A stretch of 64,000 bases of DNA, from NCBI GenBank assembly GCA_027067965.1, contig JAMOUV010000007.1:119332-183331 (forward strand), written 5' to 3'. This DNA is from Flavobacteriales bacterium (GTDB taxonomy: Bacteria > Bacteroidota > Bacteroidia > Flavobacteriales > Flavobacteriaceae). Position 1 is the stretch's first letter. Each line of letters begins with the position of its first letter. Positions 8,227 through 16,464 of this stretch are shown here, in pieces. The notes under the pieces are model-generated. The model saw only the letters and a list, made by a program, of their open reading frames with translations, did no database searches and was not told where the DNA came from. Both the position numbers and the translations under genes were made by a program.

Positions 8227-8790
8227 ATGAATGCATATAAAAAACCGGTCATTCCCCGCACAGCCATCTTTGCCGGCGGATGTTTTTGGTGTACCGAAGC
8301 CATATTCAAGCAACTGGACGGCATATTGGAAGTCATTCCCGGATATACGGGCGGACAAGTGCCCCACCCTACCTACGAGCAAGTGGTGACGGGCGATACG
8401 GGCCATGCCGAAGCGGTGATGATTGTATATGATAGCGAAAAAATCGGCTATGACCGGCTTTTGGAAATTTTCTTTGCCACTCACGACCCCACGCAACTTA
8501 ATCGACAAGGCAATGATGTGGGCACGCAGTATCGCTCGGCTATTTTTTTTACTACCGATGCCCAAAAAAAATTGGCCGAGGCCTATATGGATTTTTTGGA
8601 AAAAAACCGCGTTTTCAACCGTCCCGTCGTTACCCAACTGGAACCGGCCTCGGAATTCTGGCCCGCCGAAGATTATCATAAAAATTACTTGGAAAACCAT
8701 CCCGAAAATCCTTATTGTCAATTCGTCATTATGCCTAAATTGGAGAAATTCAGAAAGATATACGGAGAATTATTGAAGAAGGAAAAATAA
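8227..8790 (+). CDS. msrA: peptide-methionine (S)-S-oxide reductase MsrA
   Basis: This 187-residue enzyme repairs oxidised methionine by reducing the S-epimer of methionine sulfoxide. The catalytic motif GGCFWC places the nucleophilic cysteine at C19. Other MsrA hallmarks are GYTGGQVPHPTYEQVVTGDTGHAE, cited here only by its core TGDTGHAE, then GNDVGTQYRS, and EDYHKNYL near the end with a late cysteine (NPYCQF) that could act in resolving. There is no fused MsrB domain. The gene is alone, ends at a bidirectional terminator and points at the aldehyde dehydrogenase gene. It suggests the organism meets oxidants. Confidence 0.96.
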   Translation: MNAYKKPVIPRTAIFAGGCFWCTEAIFKQLDGILEVIPGYTGGQVPHPTYEQVVTGDTGHAEAVMIVYDSEKIGYDRLLEIFFATHDPTQLNRQGNDVGTQYRSAIFFTTDAQKKLAEAYMDFLEKNRVFNRPVVTQLEPASEFWPAEDYHKNYLENHPENPYCQFVIMPKLEKFRKIYGELLKKEK

Positions 8791-8825
8791 AAAAACCGCC
8801 CCTTTTCTTCGGGACGGTTATATTT
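8791..8825. terminator. bidirectional terminator between msrA and the aldehyde dehydrogenase gene
   Basis: AACCGCCCC (8794-8802) pairs with GGGACGGTT (8811-8819), with one C-A mismatch. The reverse strand has a clean T run after the stem; the forward strand has only TATATTTTAT. It probably serves both convergent genes. Confidence 0.7.
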
Positions 8826-8845
8826 TATAAAAACTTCGGGGTAAA

Positions 8846-10405
8846 TCAGTCCAAATCGAACTTGATACCTTGGGCCAAAGGCAAGTCTTTGCTGTAATTG
8901 ACCGTAGAAGTCTGGCGGCGCATATACGCCTTCCAGGCGTCCGAGCCGGACTCACGTCCGCCTCCGGTGTCTTTTTCGCCACCGAATGCGCCGCCTATTT
9001 CGGCTCCGGAAGTACCCGTATTCACATTGGCTATACCACAATCGGAACCCACGGCCGATACAAATAATTCGGCTTCACGTAAATTTTCCGTAAAAATGGC
9101 CGATGAAAGTCCTTGCGGTACATCGTTATTAATGGCAATGGCATTTTCCACATCGCCACTATATTTAATTAAATACACGATGGGCGCAAAGGTTTCTTCC
9201 TGAACGATTTCGTAATGATTTTCCGCTTCGGCAATGGCGGGCACTACATACAAGCCGGTTTCAAAACCGGGTCCTTCCAGCACTTCGCCACCGAAGATCA
9301 CTTTACCACCTTCTTTTTCCACTTGTTCCAAAGCATGCTTAAAGTTGGCCACCGCATATTTATCGATAAGCGGTCCTACCAAAGTGTCGGTATCCAAGGG
9401 ATTGCCGATACGGTCTTTGATTTTCTTGTAGGCATTGATCATTTTTTCCTTAAATTCATCGTAAATGCTTTCGTGCAAAATGATACGACGCGTGGACGTA
9501 CAACGTTGTCCGGCCGTGCCCACAGTTCCGAATACGGTGGACATAAGGGCCAAATTTTGATTGGCATGCGGGGTGATGATCACGGCATTGTTGCCGCCCA
9601 ATTCCAAGATGGTTTTGCCCAAGCGTTTGCCCACCACTTCGGCCACATGGCGTCCGGTGGCAATGGAGCCGGTCATGGAAATCAAAGGAATACGTTTATC
9701 GGAGAGGAAATTGTCACCCATCACCGACGAGCGGGCAACTACAAGATTAAATACGCCTTCGGGCACGTTATTTTCTTTCAACACATCTTGAATGATTTTG
9801 TGTGTGGCAATGGCCGTCAAGGGCGTTTTGGACGAAGGTTTCCAAATCACCGTATCACCGGCAGTGATAGCCAAGGCCGAATTCCATGCCCACACGGCCA
9901 CGGGAAAATTAAAGGATGTGATGATGCCCACGGGCCCCAAAGGTTGATATTGCTCGAACAAGCGGTGTTCGGGGCGTTCGGATTGAAGGTTCACACCGTT
10001 CATAGTACGTGCTTGTCCTACCGCAAAATCACAGATATCGATCATTTCTTGCACTTCACCGAGTCCTTCCACGTAAATTTTTCCCATTTCATAACTCACC
10101 AACGCACCTAAATCTTCCTTGTGCTCACGCAATTTCAATCCGATTTGACGGACAACTTCCGCACGCACGGGAGCAGGCACTTTGCGCCATTCCTTAAATG
10201 CTTCGACAGATTTTTGTACCACCATTTCATAATCGTCCACCGTGGCTGTTTTTACTTCGGCTATTTTTTTTCCGTCCACGGGAGAGTGGGAAGAAACAAT
10301 CTTTCCCTCGGTTTCAAACCATTTTGTTCCGGTAGAAACACCGGGATTCACTTCTTGAATACCGAGTCGTTTCAATACTTTTTGAATATTAATTTTTTGT
10401 CCCAT
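8846..10405 (-). CDS. ALDH7-family aldehyde dehydrogenase (alpha-aminoadipic semialdehyde dehydrogenase type)
   Basis: The 519-residue enzyme is an NAD(P)+-dependent aldehyde dehydrogenase. TILELGGNNA contains the general base E268, and GTAGQRCTSTRR contains the catalytic C302. The GGNNA and TAGQRCTSTRR wording is that of ALDH7 (antiquitin / L-piperidine-6-carboxylate dehydrogenase) rather than ALDH1 or succinate-semialdehyde dehydrogenase. A role in lysine catabolism, oxidising alpha-aminoadipic semialdehyde to alpha-aminoadipate, is therefore likely but not proved. The frame runs 22 codons upstream to 10471, but the ATG at 10405 (MGQKINIQ) fits family length. No other lysine-degradation gene is adjacent. 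Confidence 0.88.
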   Translation of the reverse strand: MGQKINIQKVLKRLGIQEVNPGVSTGTKWFETEGKIVSSHSPVDGKKIAEVKTATVDDYEMVVQKSVEAFKEWRKVPAPVRAEVVRQIGLKLREHKEDLGALVSYEMGKIYVEGLGEVQEMIDICDFAVGQARTMNGVNLQSERPEHRLFEQYQPLGPVGIITSFNFPVAVWAWNSALAITAGDTVIWKPSSKTPLTAIATHKIIQDVLKENNVPEGVFNLVVARSSVMGDNFLSDKRIPLISMTGSIATGRHVAEVVGKRLGKTILELGGNNAVIITPHANQNLALMSTVFGTVGTAGQRCTSTRRIILHESIYDEFKEKMINAYKKIKDRIGNPLDTDTLVGPLIDKYAVANFKHALEQVEKEGGKVIFGGEVLEGPGFETGLYVVPAIAEAENHYEIVQEETFAPIVYLIKYSGDVENAIAINNDVPQGLSSAIFTENLREAELFVSAVGSDCGIANVNTGTSGAEIGGAFGGEKDTGGGRESGSDAWKAYMRRQTSTVNYSKDLPLAQGIKFDLD

Positions 10406-10593
10406 AATCTTTTTTCTTTTCGGATAAAAATACAAATTATTATTGGAAACCACTATGAGATAAAATACCATTGAACATTTAAAATTACCTAAAATTATAT
10501 ATAGGTTGAAAGTAATCTCCCGAAAATGCTTTTTTTATTTACTAAAACAAATAACTTTTTATCGCGGGAGCAGTCATTCCCTTTCGTTTTTTG

Positions 10594-10601
10594 TATATTT
10601 G
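10594..10601 (+). promoter_or_regulatory. putative -7 box for the OsmC gene
   Basis: TATATTTG matches TAnnTTTG, 24 bases before the ATG at 10626. Its position inside a longer upstream frame supports the shorter start for that gene. Confidence 0.5.
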
Positions 10602-10625
10602 CATTCCAATTTTAAAATTTTCAGC

Positions 10626-11054
10626 ATGAAACATGTCAAATTAGTATGGCAACGCGGATTGGCTTTTGATGCCTATACGCCGGGAAAGGACGAACCGCTT
10701 CCTTTGGACGGTGAAGAAAAATTCGGTGGACGCGGCTACGGATATCATGCCAAACCCTTAATGTTGGTTTCTTTGGCCGGCTGTACGGGTATGGATGTGG
10801 CTTCGCTAATAAAAAAAATGCGTGTAGATGAAAATGTTACGGATTTTACCGTCAATGTGGATGCCAATATGACCGACGAGCATCCCAAATATTATGACAA
10901 AGTACACGTAACCTATACCTTTAAAGGCAAGAATTTAGACAGGGCCAAACTTACCAAAGCCGTGAATCTTTCGCGTGAACGTTATTGCGGTGTCTATAAA
11001 ATGTTTAGAAGTTTTGCCGAAGTAACCCATGAAATTATTTTCGAAGAAGAATAA
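10626..11054 (+). CDS. OsmC-family peroxide-reducing protein
   Basis: This 142-residue protein belongs to the OsmC/Ohr fold, whose members reduce organic hydroperoxides with a cysteine pair. The two expected cysteines are visible: C53 in SLAGCTGMD and C121 in RERYCGVYKMF. The sequence resembles the YhfA-like branch more than Ohr. The frame can be extended 40 codons upstream to 10506, but the -7 box at 10594 and homology favour the ATG at 10626. It ends at its own terminator. With msrA nearby it fits oxidative-stress defence, though they are not co-transcribed. Confidence 0.88.
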   Translation: MKHVKLVWQRGLAFDAYTPGKDEPLPLDGEEKFGGRGYGYHAKPLMLVSLAGCTGMDVASLIKKMRVDENVTDFTVNVDANMTDEHPKYYDKVHVTYTFKGKNLDRAKLTKAVNLSRERYCGVYKMFRSFAEVTHEIIFEEE

Positions 11055-11080
11055 TTATTAAAATTAGTCATTGTCATTCA

Positions 11081-11121
11081 TAACCCGTCTGCTCTTTTTT
11101 ACAGGCGGGTTATTTGTTTTT
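11081..11121 (+). terminator. terminator after the OsmC gene
   Basis: AACCCGTCTG (11082-11091) pairs with CAGGCGGGTT (11102-11111) with one G-U pair, followed by ATTTGTTTTT. Confidence 0.75.
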
Positions 11122-11164
11122 GGAACATTTTTTGTTATATATTTGAAAAATCAAGCGAAGCCGA

Positions 11165-11821
11165 ATGGAATGGCAAATTGAACATATGATTCCCGCACAC
11201 GGAAATATTAAAGCAGGCGAAGTGCTAAATCGATGCTTGGATGAGCATTTGTCACATTTTCCGGTAGTAGATACGGGAATTTTTCGAGGTATGATACGCT
11301 GCGAAGATTTACAGGATATTAATCCGAATGAACCTATTAAAAATCTGCAATATCTTTTTGAAAATTTTTTTGTTACTTCGTATAACGATTGGACCAAACT
11401 CTTCTCCGAATTTTTGACCAACGAAACCAACGTAATGCCCGTATTAGACAAAAATGCACAATATACCGGGGTCATTTTCTTGGAAGACATTCTATTGGAT
11501 TTAAGTGAAATACAGGCATTTACTCAAGAAGGTATATTGATAAGAGTTCAAAAAGAACCCGAAGATTTCAGTTTTTTTCAAGCCGCTCAAATTGTAGAAA
11601 CCAACGGGGGAAAATTATTAGGAATTCTTTTAATAGAAGAAACCCACGAGGGGATCACCATTGAACTCAAAGTAAAAGGTGGTGATATCAATCAAATTCT
11701 ACAAAGTTTTCGTCGATACGATTATAAAATTCTATCCCAACACAAAGAAGACCGCCATTTGCAAGAATTAAAAGAACATGCCGACTTCCTGAATAAATAC
11801 CTCGAATTGGGCGAAGATTAA
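11165..11821 (+). CDS. CBS-pair protein with ACT-like C-terminal domain
   Basis: The 218-residue protein has two CBS motifs in its first ~120 residues (HFPVVDTGIFRGMI and NVMPVLDKNAQYTGVI), forming one adenosine-nucleotide-binding Bateman module. The C-terminal half (ILIRVQKEPEDFSFFQAAQI and following) looks like an ACT-type regulatory fold. Proteins of this layout in flavobacteria are often annotated AcuB-like, but the acetoin link is not supported here. It is cytoplasmic with no signal peptide or catalytic domain, so a sensor or regulatory role is inferred. It lies alone, tail to tail with the S41 peptidase gene. Confidence 0.75.
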   Translation: MEWQIEHMIPAHGNIKAGEVLNRCLDEHLSHFPVVDTGIFRGMIRCEDLQDINPNEPIKNLQYLFENFFVTSYNDWTKLFSEFLTNETNVMPVLDKNAQYTGVIFLEDILLDLSEIQAFTQEGILIRVQKEPEDFSFFQAAQIVETNGGKLLGILLIEETHEGITIELKVKGGDINQILQSFRRYDYKILSQHKEDRHLQELKEHADFLNKYLELGED

Positions 11822-11876
11822 CTCCGGTTCATTGCCGAATAATCCATCATTTATTTCTAAATTATAAATTCATCGG

Positions 11877-13352
11877 TTATTTATTTTTGCCGGAATATTC
11901 CAGTATTTTAGCGGCATAATTTATCCATTCATAAGGCGGAATTTCTTTATCCAAATAAAAATCCGGCTGCACGCCAATACCGTCTATAGGCATCTCTGGA
12001 ATACGCAAACTACGAGAAATAGCATAAAATAAAATATAATCTCCGCATGGAGATTCGGCCCAATTCAAATTGGAAACATCCAAACTTCCTGCCGTAGGGG
12101 TACCGAAAACTTTGACCTTTTTACTTTGTTTGGCCTCTAATAAAAATTGCTCGGAACTGCTACCACTCCGTTTATTGGCCAAAACGGCCACTTGAATAGG
12201 TGAAGGTAAAATCGTATCCAATTTGAATTCTACCACATTTTTTCCTTCTAAATTTATAAATTCTCCCGGTCGGGCCCGGAGTTTTTTTAAATTCTTCGCG
12301 GCCCATTCCTTGACTTCCGCCGGCCATACTGTGTCTTTTATAAATTTTTCCATACGGGCATTGTTTAAAGGAGTGGACAAAAATTCCACGGAAGCCGAGC
12401 GTATGGGATTGGTATAAAGTAACGGGAGCAACGGTTGATACAATACATCGAATCCGCCCGTATTATTACGCAAATCAATAATTAAGAAAGGTTTATTCTC
12501 CACTTGTCTTTTTAATTCTATTAAAATACTATCCAGCACCGGCTTGATTTGCGGCGAAAAGGAAGGAATACGAAGCAATGATGTCTTATTCGATACAGAT
12601 TTTAAGGAAGGTTGCGGATTGGAAATATAGGTTAAATACGCTTCTATTTCGGGATTAGCAGGTAAGACCGGTTGGATTTTCTTTAAAGCAACCGCACCGG
12701 TGAGAATATATTTTCCTTCCTTTATTTCAATTTGAGGAAAGGTTTTTTTAATCCTTTGTCTGGTATAATATACCATTTTATAATTCCCGTTCTTTTGGGG
12801 ATTTAATTCCAAAATAATATGTCCGGGTTGCCAATAAGGCGATGAAGAATTTAAGACAAAACCGATATATTTATTTTTTTGATTATCGTAAACGATACCT
12901 ATTTCCATTCCATTGAATAACCAGCGTCCTTCGGGACCGTATTTATCTTTTATCCGGTTTACATATTTTTCAAACGCCTTTTTATCCATGGAATAACGAG
13001 GCATTGAAGCATAAAGTTCTTTGATTTTTTTAGGATTATGATTTTGCTCCCAGGGGAGACCTTCGTCTTTAAATATAATACCGATATGTCCCCGTCGTAT
13101 CCGGGCTAAGTAATTATTTATTAATCGTAAACATGCTGTTTTATCGGAAATTTTTTCAGCCCGATGTAAAAAATTTTCCTTGAGTTTATTATACACATCT
13201 TTACCGGTTTTGTCCATAAAAAAGGAGAAACCGGCATCGTTTTGTTCAATGGTTTGCATGACCCATTGCAAATTATCCTTACACGAACAATTTTGGGCAT
13301 AAAATACGGTAAGGGTAAAAGAAAAAAACAGGAGGAATAAGAAACGTTTCAT
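11877..13352 (-). CDS. S41-family serine peptidase, secreted
   Basis: The 491-residue protein opens with a signal peptide (MKRFLFLLFFSFTLTVFYAQ) followed by a Cys pair (CSC). The C-terminal half has the S41 core: FLIIDLRNNTGGFDVLYQP, then VAVLANKRSGSSSEQFLLEA, then VFGTPTAGSLD. The serine cluster S398-S400 before Glu401 contains the likely nucleophile, as in the IRBP/tricorn-type branch with Ser-Glu rather than the Ctp Ser-Lys branch. No PDZ domain is obvious. It probably acts in the periplasm on unknown peptides. The gene is alone; TATCTTTA at 13371-13378 (read on the reverse strand) may be its -7 box. Confidence 0.82.
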   Translation of the reverse strand: MKRFLFLLFFSFTLTVFYAQNCSCKDNLQWVMQTIEQNDAGFSFFMDKTGKDVYNKLKENFLHRAEKISDKTACLRLINNYLARIRRGHIGIIFKDEGLPWEQNHNPKKIKELYASMPRYSMDKKAFEKYVNRIKDKYGPEGRWLFNGMEIGIVYDNQKNKYIGFVLNSSSPYWQPGHIILELNPQKNGNYKMVYYTRQRIKKTFPQIEIKEGKYILTGAVALKKIQPVLPANPEIEAYLTYISNPQPSLKSVSNKTSLLRIPSFSPQIKPVLDSILIELKRQVENKPFLIIDLRNNTGGFDVLYQPLLPLLYTNPIRSASVEFLSTPLNNARMEKFIKDTVWPAEVKEWAAKNLKKLRARPGEFINLEGKNVVEFKLDTILPSPIQVAVLANKRSGSSSEQFLLEAKQSKKVKVFGTPTAGSLDVSNLNWAESPCGDYILFYAISRSLRIPEMPIDGIGVQPDFYLDKEIPPYEWINYAAKILEYSGKNK

Positions 13353-13698
13353 GACTGAAGCTTTTCATTATAAAGATAATAAATATTACTTATTGTTACA
13401 TGGAGTTTCTCATTATTCGTTATAAAATAGGGAGGAAAATTCCTTTTTATTCCCCTATATTTTATAAAATCCGAATAAAAATAGAAGACCTATTAAGGGT
13501 AAATATACTTCAATAAGAATAAATATTTCTACCGAATAAAAGTTCTAAAATACCTTCCGAATATTAGACTTGCTTGAAAAAGATCTATATGAAATCGGAT
13601 TGAGGAATCTAATTAAGACTACTAACTTTCCGCCCCATGCACCCGGAATTCACACTTTGATGGTTCACCGGTTGTTTTCACTTCCCGGAAATATATTT
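13353..13698. other. 346-base gap between the S41 peptidase and accC
   Basis: The gap is AT-rich. It holds the likely upstream region of the S41 gene (reverse strand) and the sequence downstream of accC. CCGAATAAAA occurs twice (near 13472 and 13532). No convincing gene, RNA or terminator was seen. Confidence 0.45.
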
Positions 13699-15051
13699 TT
13701 ATTCTTCTTCGGGAGGTTTTATCTTAAAATCTTCGAGGAATTTCGTGGTATAATTTCCGGCGATAAAATCGGGGTTATCCATCAATTGTAAATGAAACGG
13801 AATGGTGGTTTTAACGCCTTCCACTACAAATTCTTCCAACGCCCTTTTCATTTTGCTGATGGCTTCTTCACGTGTTTGAGCCGTGGTAATAAGTTTGGCA
13901 ATCATCGAATCGTAGAAAGGCGGAATTTCATAACCGGCATATACATGGGTATCCACCCGTACGCCATGGCCTCCCGGCACATGTAATGAAGTGATTTTTC
14001 CGGGCGAAGGTCTGAATTCATTATAGGGATCTTCGGCATTGATACGGCATTCGATGGAATGTAATTTCGGGAAATAATTTTTTCCGGTAATGGGAATACC
14101 CGCCGCCACCTTTATTTGTTCGCGTATCAAATCGTAATCAATGACTTGTTCGGTGATGGGATGTTCTACTTGGATCCGGGTATTCATCTCCATGAAATAA
14201 AAATTACGGTCCTTGTCCACTAAAAATTCCACCGTACCTACGCCTTCGTAATTAATCGATTTTGCCGCTTTAACGGCCGCTTCACCCATCTTTTCACGCA
14301 ATTCGTCAATCATAAAGGGCGACGGTGTTTCTTCGAGTAATTTTTGGTGCCGACGTTGAATGGAACAATCCCTTTCGGACAGATGTGCGGCATTGCCATA
14401 TTGATCGCCGATGATTTGAATTTCGATATGACGGGGTTCCACAATAAGTTTTTCCATATACATGCCGTCATTTCCGAAAGCCGCCTTGGCTTCTTGACGG
14501 GCGGTTTCCCATGCTTTTTTCAAATCTTTTTTGTCAAAAACTGCTCGCATTCCTTTTCCGCCGCCTCCGGCCGTGGCTTTGAGCATTACGGGATATCCTA
14601 TTTTCTCTGCAATTTTTTCGGCTTCTTCAAATGATTCGATAAGACCGTCCGAACCGGGTATAACGGGCACTCCGGCTTTTATCATGGTTTCGCGGGCAGT
14701 GGCTTTATCGCCCATTTGCTTGATCATTTCCGGGGTGGGGCCGATAAATTTAATACCATGGTCGTAACAAATCTTGGCAAATTTGGCATTTTCGGCCAAA
14801 AAGCCATAGCCGGGATGGATGGCATCGGCATTTGTAATTTCAGCCGCGGCAATAATATGTGGAATGTTAAGATAAGATTCGGTGGACGAAGCGGGGCCGA
14901 TACAAACCGCTTCATCGGCAAAACGCACATGTAAACTATTGGAATCGGCTTGGGAATATACGGCTACGGTTTTGATGCCCATTTCTTTGGCTGTGCGAAT
15001 AATCCGCAAAGCAATCTCTCCGCGGTTGGCTATGAGTATTTTTTTGAACAT
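13699..15051 (-). CDS. accC: acetyl-CoA carboxylase, biotin carboxylase subunit
   Basis: AccC carboxylates the biotin on AccB with bicarbonate and ATP, the first step of fatty-acid synthesis. The 450 residues begin [19 protein letters not shown] and include the ATP-grasp glycine loop [14 protein letters not shown] and the metal and active-site stretch [14 protein letters not shown]. Length is normal. accB lies 18 bases upstream, so the two are co-transcribed. The carboxyltransferase subunits AccA and AccD are not in this window. Confidence 0.97.
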   Translation of the reverse strand: MFKKILIANRGEIALRIIRTAKEMGIKTVAVYSQADSNSLHVRFADEAVCIGPASSTESYLNIPHIIAAAEITNADAIHPGYGFLAENAKFAKICYDHGIKFIGPTPEMIKQMGDKATARETMIKAGVPVIPGSDGLIESFEEAEKIAEKIGYPVMLKATAGGGGKGMRAVFDKKDLKKAWETARQEAKAAFGNDGMYMEKLIVEPRHIEIQIIGDQYGNAAHLSERDCSIQRRHQKLLEETPSPFMIDELREKMGEAAVKAAKSINYEGVGTVEFLVDKDRNFYFMEMNTRIQVEHPITEQVIDYDLIREQIKVAAGIPITGKNYFPKLHSIECRINAEDPYNEFRPSPGKITSLHVPGGHGVRVDTHVYAGYEIPPFYDSMIAKLITTAQTREEAISKMKRALEEFVVEGVKTTIPFHLQLMDNPDFIAGNYTTKFLEDFKIKPPEEE

Positions 15052-15069
15052 GTATATTCTTTTTTTGCG

Positions 15070-15555
15070 TTAATCCGGATCTACCAAAAACAATGCTTGT
15101 CCGTATTCAACCGGTGTTCCGTCTTCTACCAATACTTTTACGATGGTTCCGCTTACTTCGGATTCTATTTCATTAAAAAGTTTCATGGCTTCGATTAAGC
15201 AAACCACGTCACCGGGCCTTACCTTGTCGCCTACTTCTACAAAAGGCGGTTTGTCAGGCGCAGGACGTCTGTAAAAAGTTCCTATGATAGGGGCGTTTAT
15301 GGTGACGTATTTTGATTCGTCTTCTTTTTCCGATTCTTTTTGGGCGGTTTCTTTCGGGGCTGCTTGCGCCGGAGCGGGCGCCACTGCCGGTGCAGGTGTG
15401 ACGGCAGGAATAATTTCCGCTTGAGGAAGAGTGGTTACTTTAATATCGGGGGTATTCTTTATAACGATTTTAAAGTCCTCGGTCTCGAGTTTCACTTCGC
15501 TCACACCCGATTTGGCAACAAATTTTATAAGGTTTTGTATTTCTTTGAGGTCCAT
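15070..15555 (-). CDS. accB: acetyl-CoA carboxylase, biotin carboxyl carrier protein
   Basis: The 161-residue carrier has an N-terminal MDLKEIQNLIKFVAKSG segment, an Ala/Pro-rich hinge (about residues 45-70) and a biotinyl domain with EAMKLFNEI, in which K125 is the biotin attachment lysine. The frame can be read from a TTG at 15579, but the ATG at 15555 matches the family's MDLKEIQ start. It precedes accC by 18 bases. Upstream, a strong terminator separates it from rpmF, so accBC probably has its own promoter. Confidence 0.96.
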   Translation of the reverse strand: MDLKEIQNLIKFVAKSGVSEVKLETEDFKIVIKNTPDIKVTTLPQAEIIPAVTPAPAVAPAPAQAAPKETAQKESEKEDESKYVTINAPIIGTFYRRPAPDKPPFVEVGDKVRPGDVVCLIEAMKLFNEIESEVSGTIVKVLVEDGTPVEYGQALFLVDPD

Positions 15556-15575
15556 AATCGTTGTTTTTTCATTTG

Positions 15576-15583
15576 ACAAGGTA
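15576..15583 (-). promoter_or_regulatory. possible -7 element for accBC
   Basis: Reverse-strand TACCTTGT resembles TAnnTTTG with one difference and lies 20 bases before the accB ATG. The need for a promoter here follows from the terminator just upstream. Confidence 0.3.
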
Positions 15584-15621
15584 AAAAAAATAATTTAAAA
15601 TCCTGCTGCCCTTATTAGCAT

Positions 15622-15664
15622 TTTAATAAAAAAACACCTGTTCTTTTTAAAAAACAGGTGTTTA
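15622..15664 (-). terminator. terminator after rpmF
   Basis: AAACACCTGTT (15632-15642) and AACAGGTGTTT (15653-15663) form a perfect 11-bp stem with an AT loop. On the reverse strand a T run follows. It separates rpmF from accB. Confidence 0.85.
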
Positions 15665-15680
15665 TGTGAAAATTATAAAA

Positions 15681-15878
15681 TTACTCTTCACTTGTTGCTT
15701 CGGGGTCATATAATACTTTTCCCCGGTAATACAATTTTCCGTCGTGCCAATGGGCTCTGTGATAAAGATGTGCTTCTTTGGTCACAGGATCTATCCCGAT
15801 TTGAGGCAAACGCAACTTGATATGTGTTCGTCTTTTGTTTCTTCTTGCTCTTGATTGACGTTTTTTAGGATGTGCCAT
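15681..15878 (-). CDS. rpmF: 50S ribosomal protein L32
   Basis: The 65-residue basic protein begins [19 protein letters not shown], typical of L32 in Bacteroidota. It continues with a short C-terminal tail ([14 protein letters not shown]) and lacks the CxxC zinc pairs found in some L32 forms. It starts 2 bases after the upstream DUF177 gene, so translation is probably coupled. L32 sits at the peptidyl-transferase side of the 50S subunit. Confidence 0.97.
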   Translation of the reverse strand: MAHPKKRQSRARRNKRRTHIKLRLPQIGIDPVTKEAHLYHRAHWHDGKLYYRGKVLYDPEATSEE

Positions 15879-15880
15879 TT

Positions 15881-16393
15881 TTATTTTGTTTTATTGTTTT
15901 CCAGTTTGTTTTTCAATTCTTTTAGTTTTTCCCATCGCGGGTCAATATCCTTTACGGGTTTTTCTTCTTCTTGAACCGGTTCTTCATAATCCGGGTCCAA
16001 ATGCTTCATCGGAACACTCAATACGGTCATCTCATAAATGGGCTGAGCCAAATTGAATAACGGCTGATTGAACGGAATGATAATTAATTCGTCATTATCG
16101 TCATTAAACATTTCGCCGTATTTCAAAATAAATTGCAAATCACCCGTTACTCGCTGTCGATATAAATGTCCCGTCCGGTCATCGGGCAATTCCACCGAAC
16201 CTTCCGACTGCATTTTAATATCCATCATATTACCGCTCTTCAAAACGACTACCTTTACATCAATCTCCGCTTTATCGAATTCATCATAACCGAACATGTC
16301 GAAAAATGCTTGCGAAAGCTTATACGAATAAGTATGCTCCCCGTCATCCATCGCAGATAAATTGATGTCATATTGCCGTTTTTCCTTATTCAT
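15881..16393 (-). CDS. DUF177 (YceD-like) protein
   Basis: The 170-residue acidic protein matches DUF177/YceD, which sits immediately before rpmF in most bacteria and has been linked to 23S rRNA or ribosome assembly in E. coli and plants. The middle contains [20 protein letters not shown]; the E. coli CxxC motifs are absent, as is usual in Bacteroidota. A GTG at 16417 is in frame but overlaps a perfect -7 box, so the ATG at 16393 is chosen. rpmF follows after 2 bases. Confidence 0.85.
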   Translation of the reverse strand: MNKEKRQYDINLSAMDDGEHTYSYKLSQAFFDMFGYDEFDKAEIDVKVVVLKSGNMMDIKMQSEGSVELPDDRTGHLYRQRVTGDLQFILKYGEMFNDDNDELIIIPFNQPLFNLAQPIYEMTVLSVPMKHLDPDYEEPVQEEEKPVKDIDPRWEKLKELKNKLENNKTK

Positions 16394-16416
16394 TTCACCG
16401 GGATATTTCAAGCGCA

Positions 16417-16424
16417 CAAAGATA
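16417..16424 (-). promoter_or_regulatory. promoter -7 box for DUF177-rpmF
   Basis: Reverse-strand TATCTTTG matches TAnnTTTG exactly and lies 23 bases before the ATG at 16393. It excludes the GTG at 16417 as start codon. Confidence 0.6.
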
Positions 16425-16464
16425 CAACATTTTTTGATAATATTTTCTATATTTACTTCTTAAA

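Noticed and set aside
9215..10111. 298-residue open frame on the + strand
   Set aside because: It is the exact antisense of the aldehyde dehydrogenase gene, which has strong conserved motifs. The frame reads as His/Gly/Phe-rich noise.
10406..10471. 22-residue N-terminal extension of the aldehyde dehydrogenase
   Set aside because: It is hydrophobic and aromatic, does not match the ALDH7 start, and the ATG at 10405 gives the family length with C302 in the classical position.
16394..16417. GTG start extending the DUF177 protein by 8 residues
   Set aside because: The codon lies inside a perfect TATCTTTG promoter box, so it would not be in the transcript.
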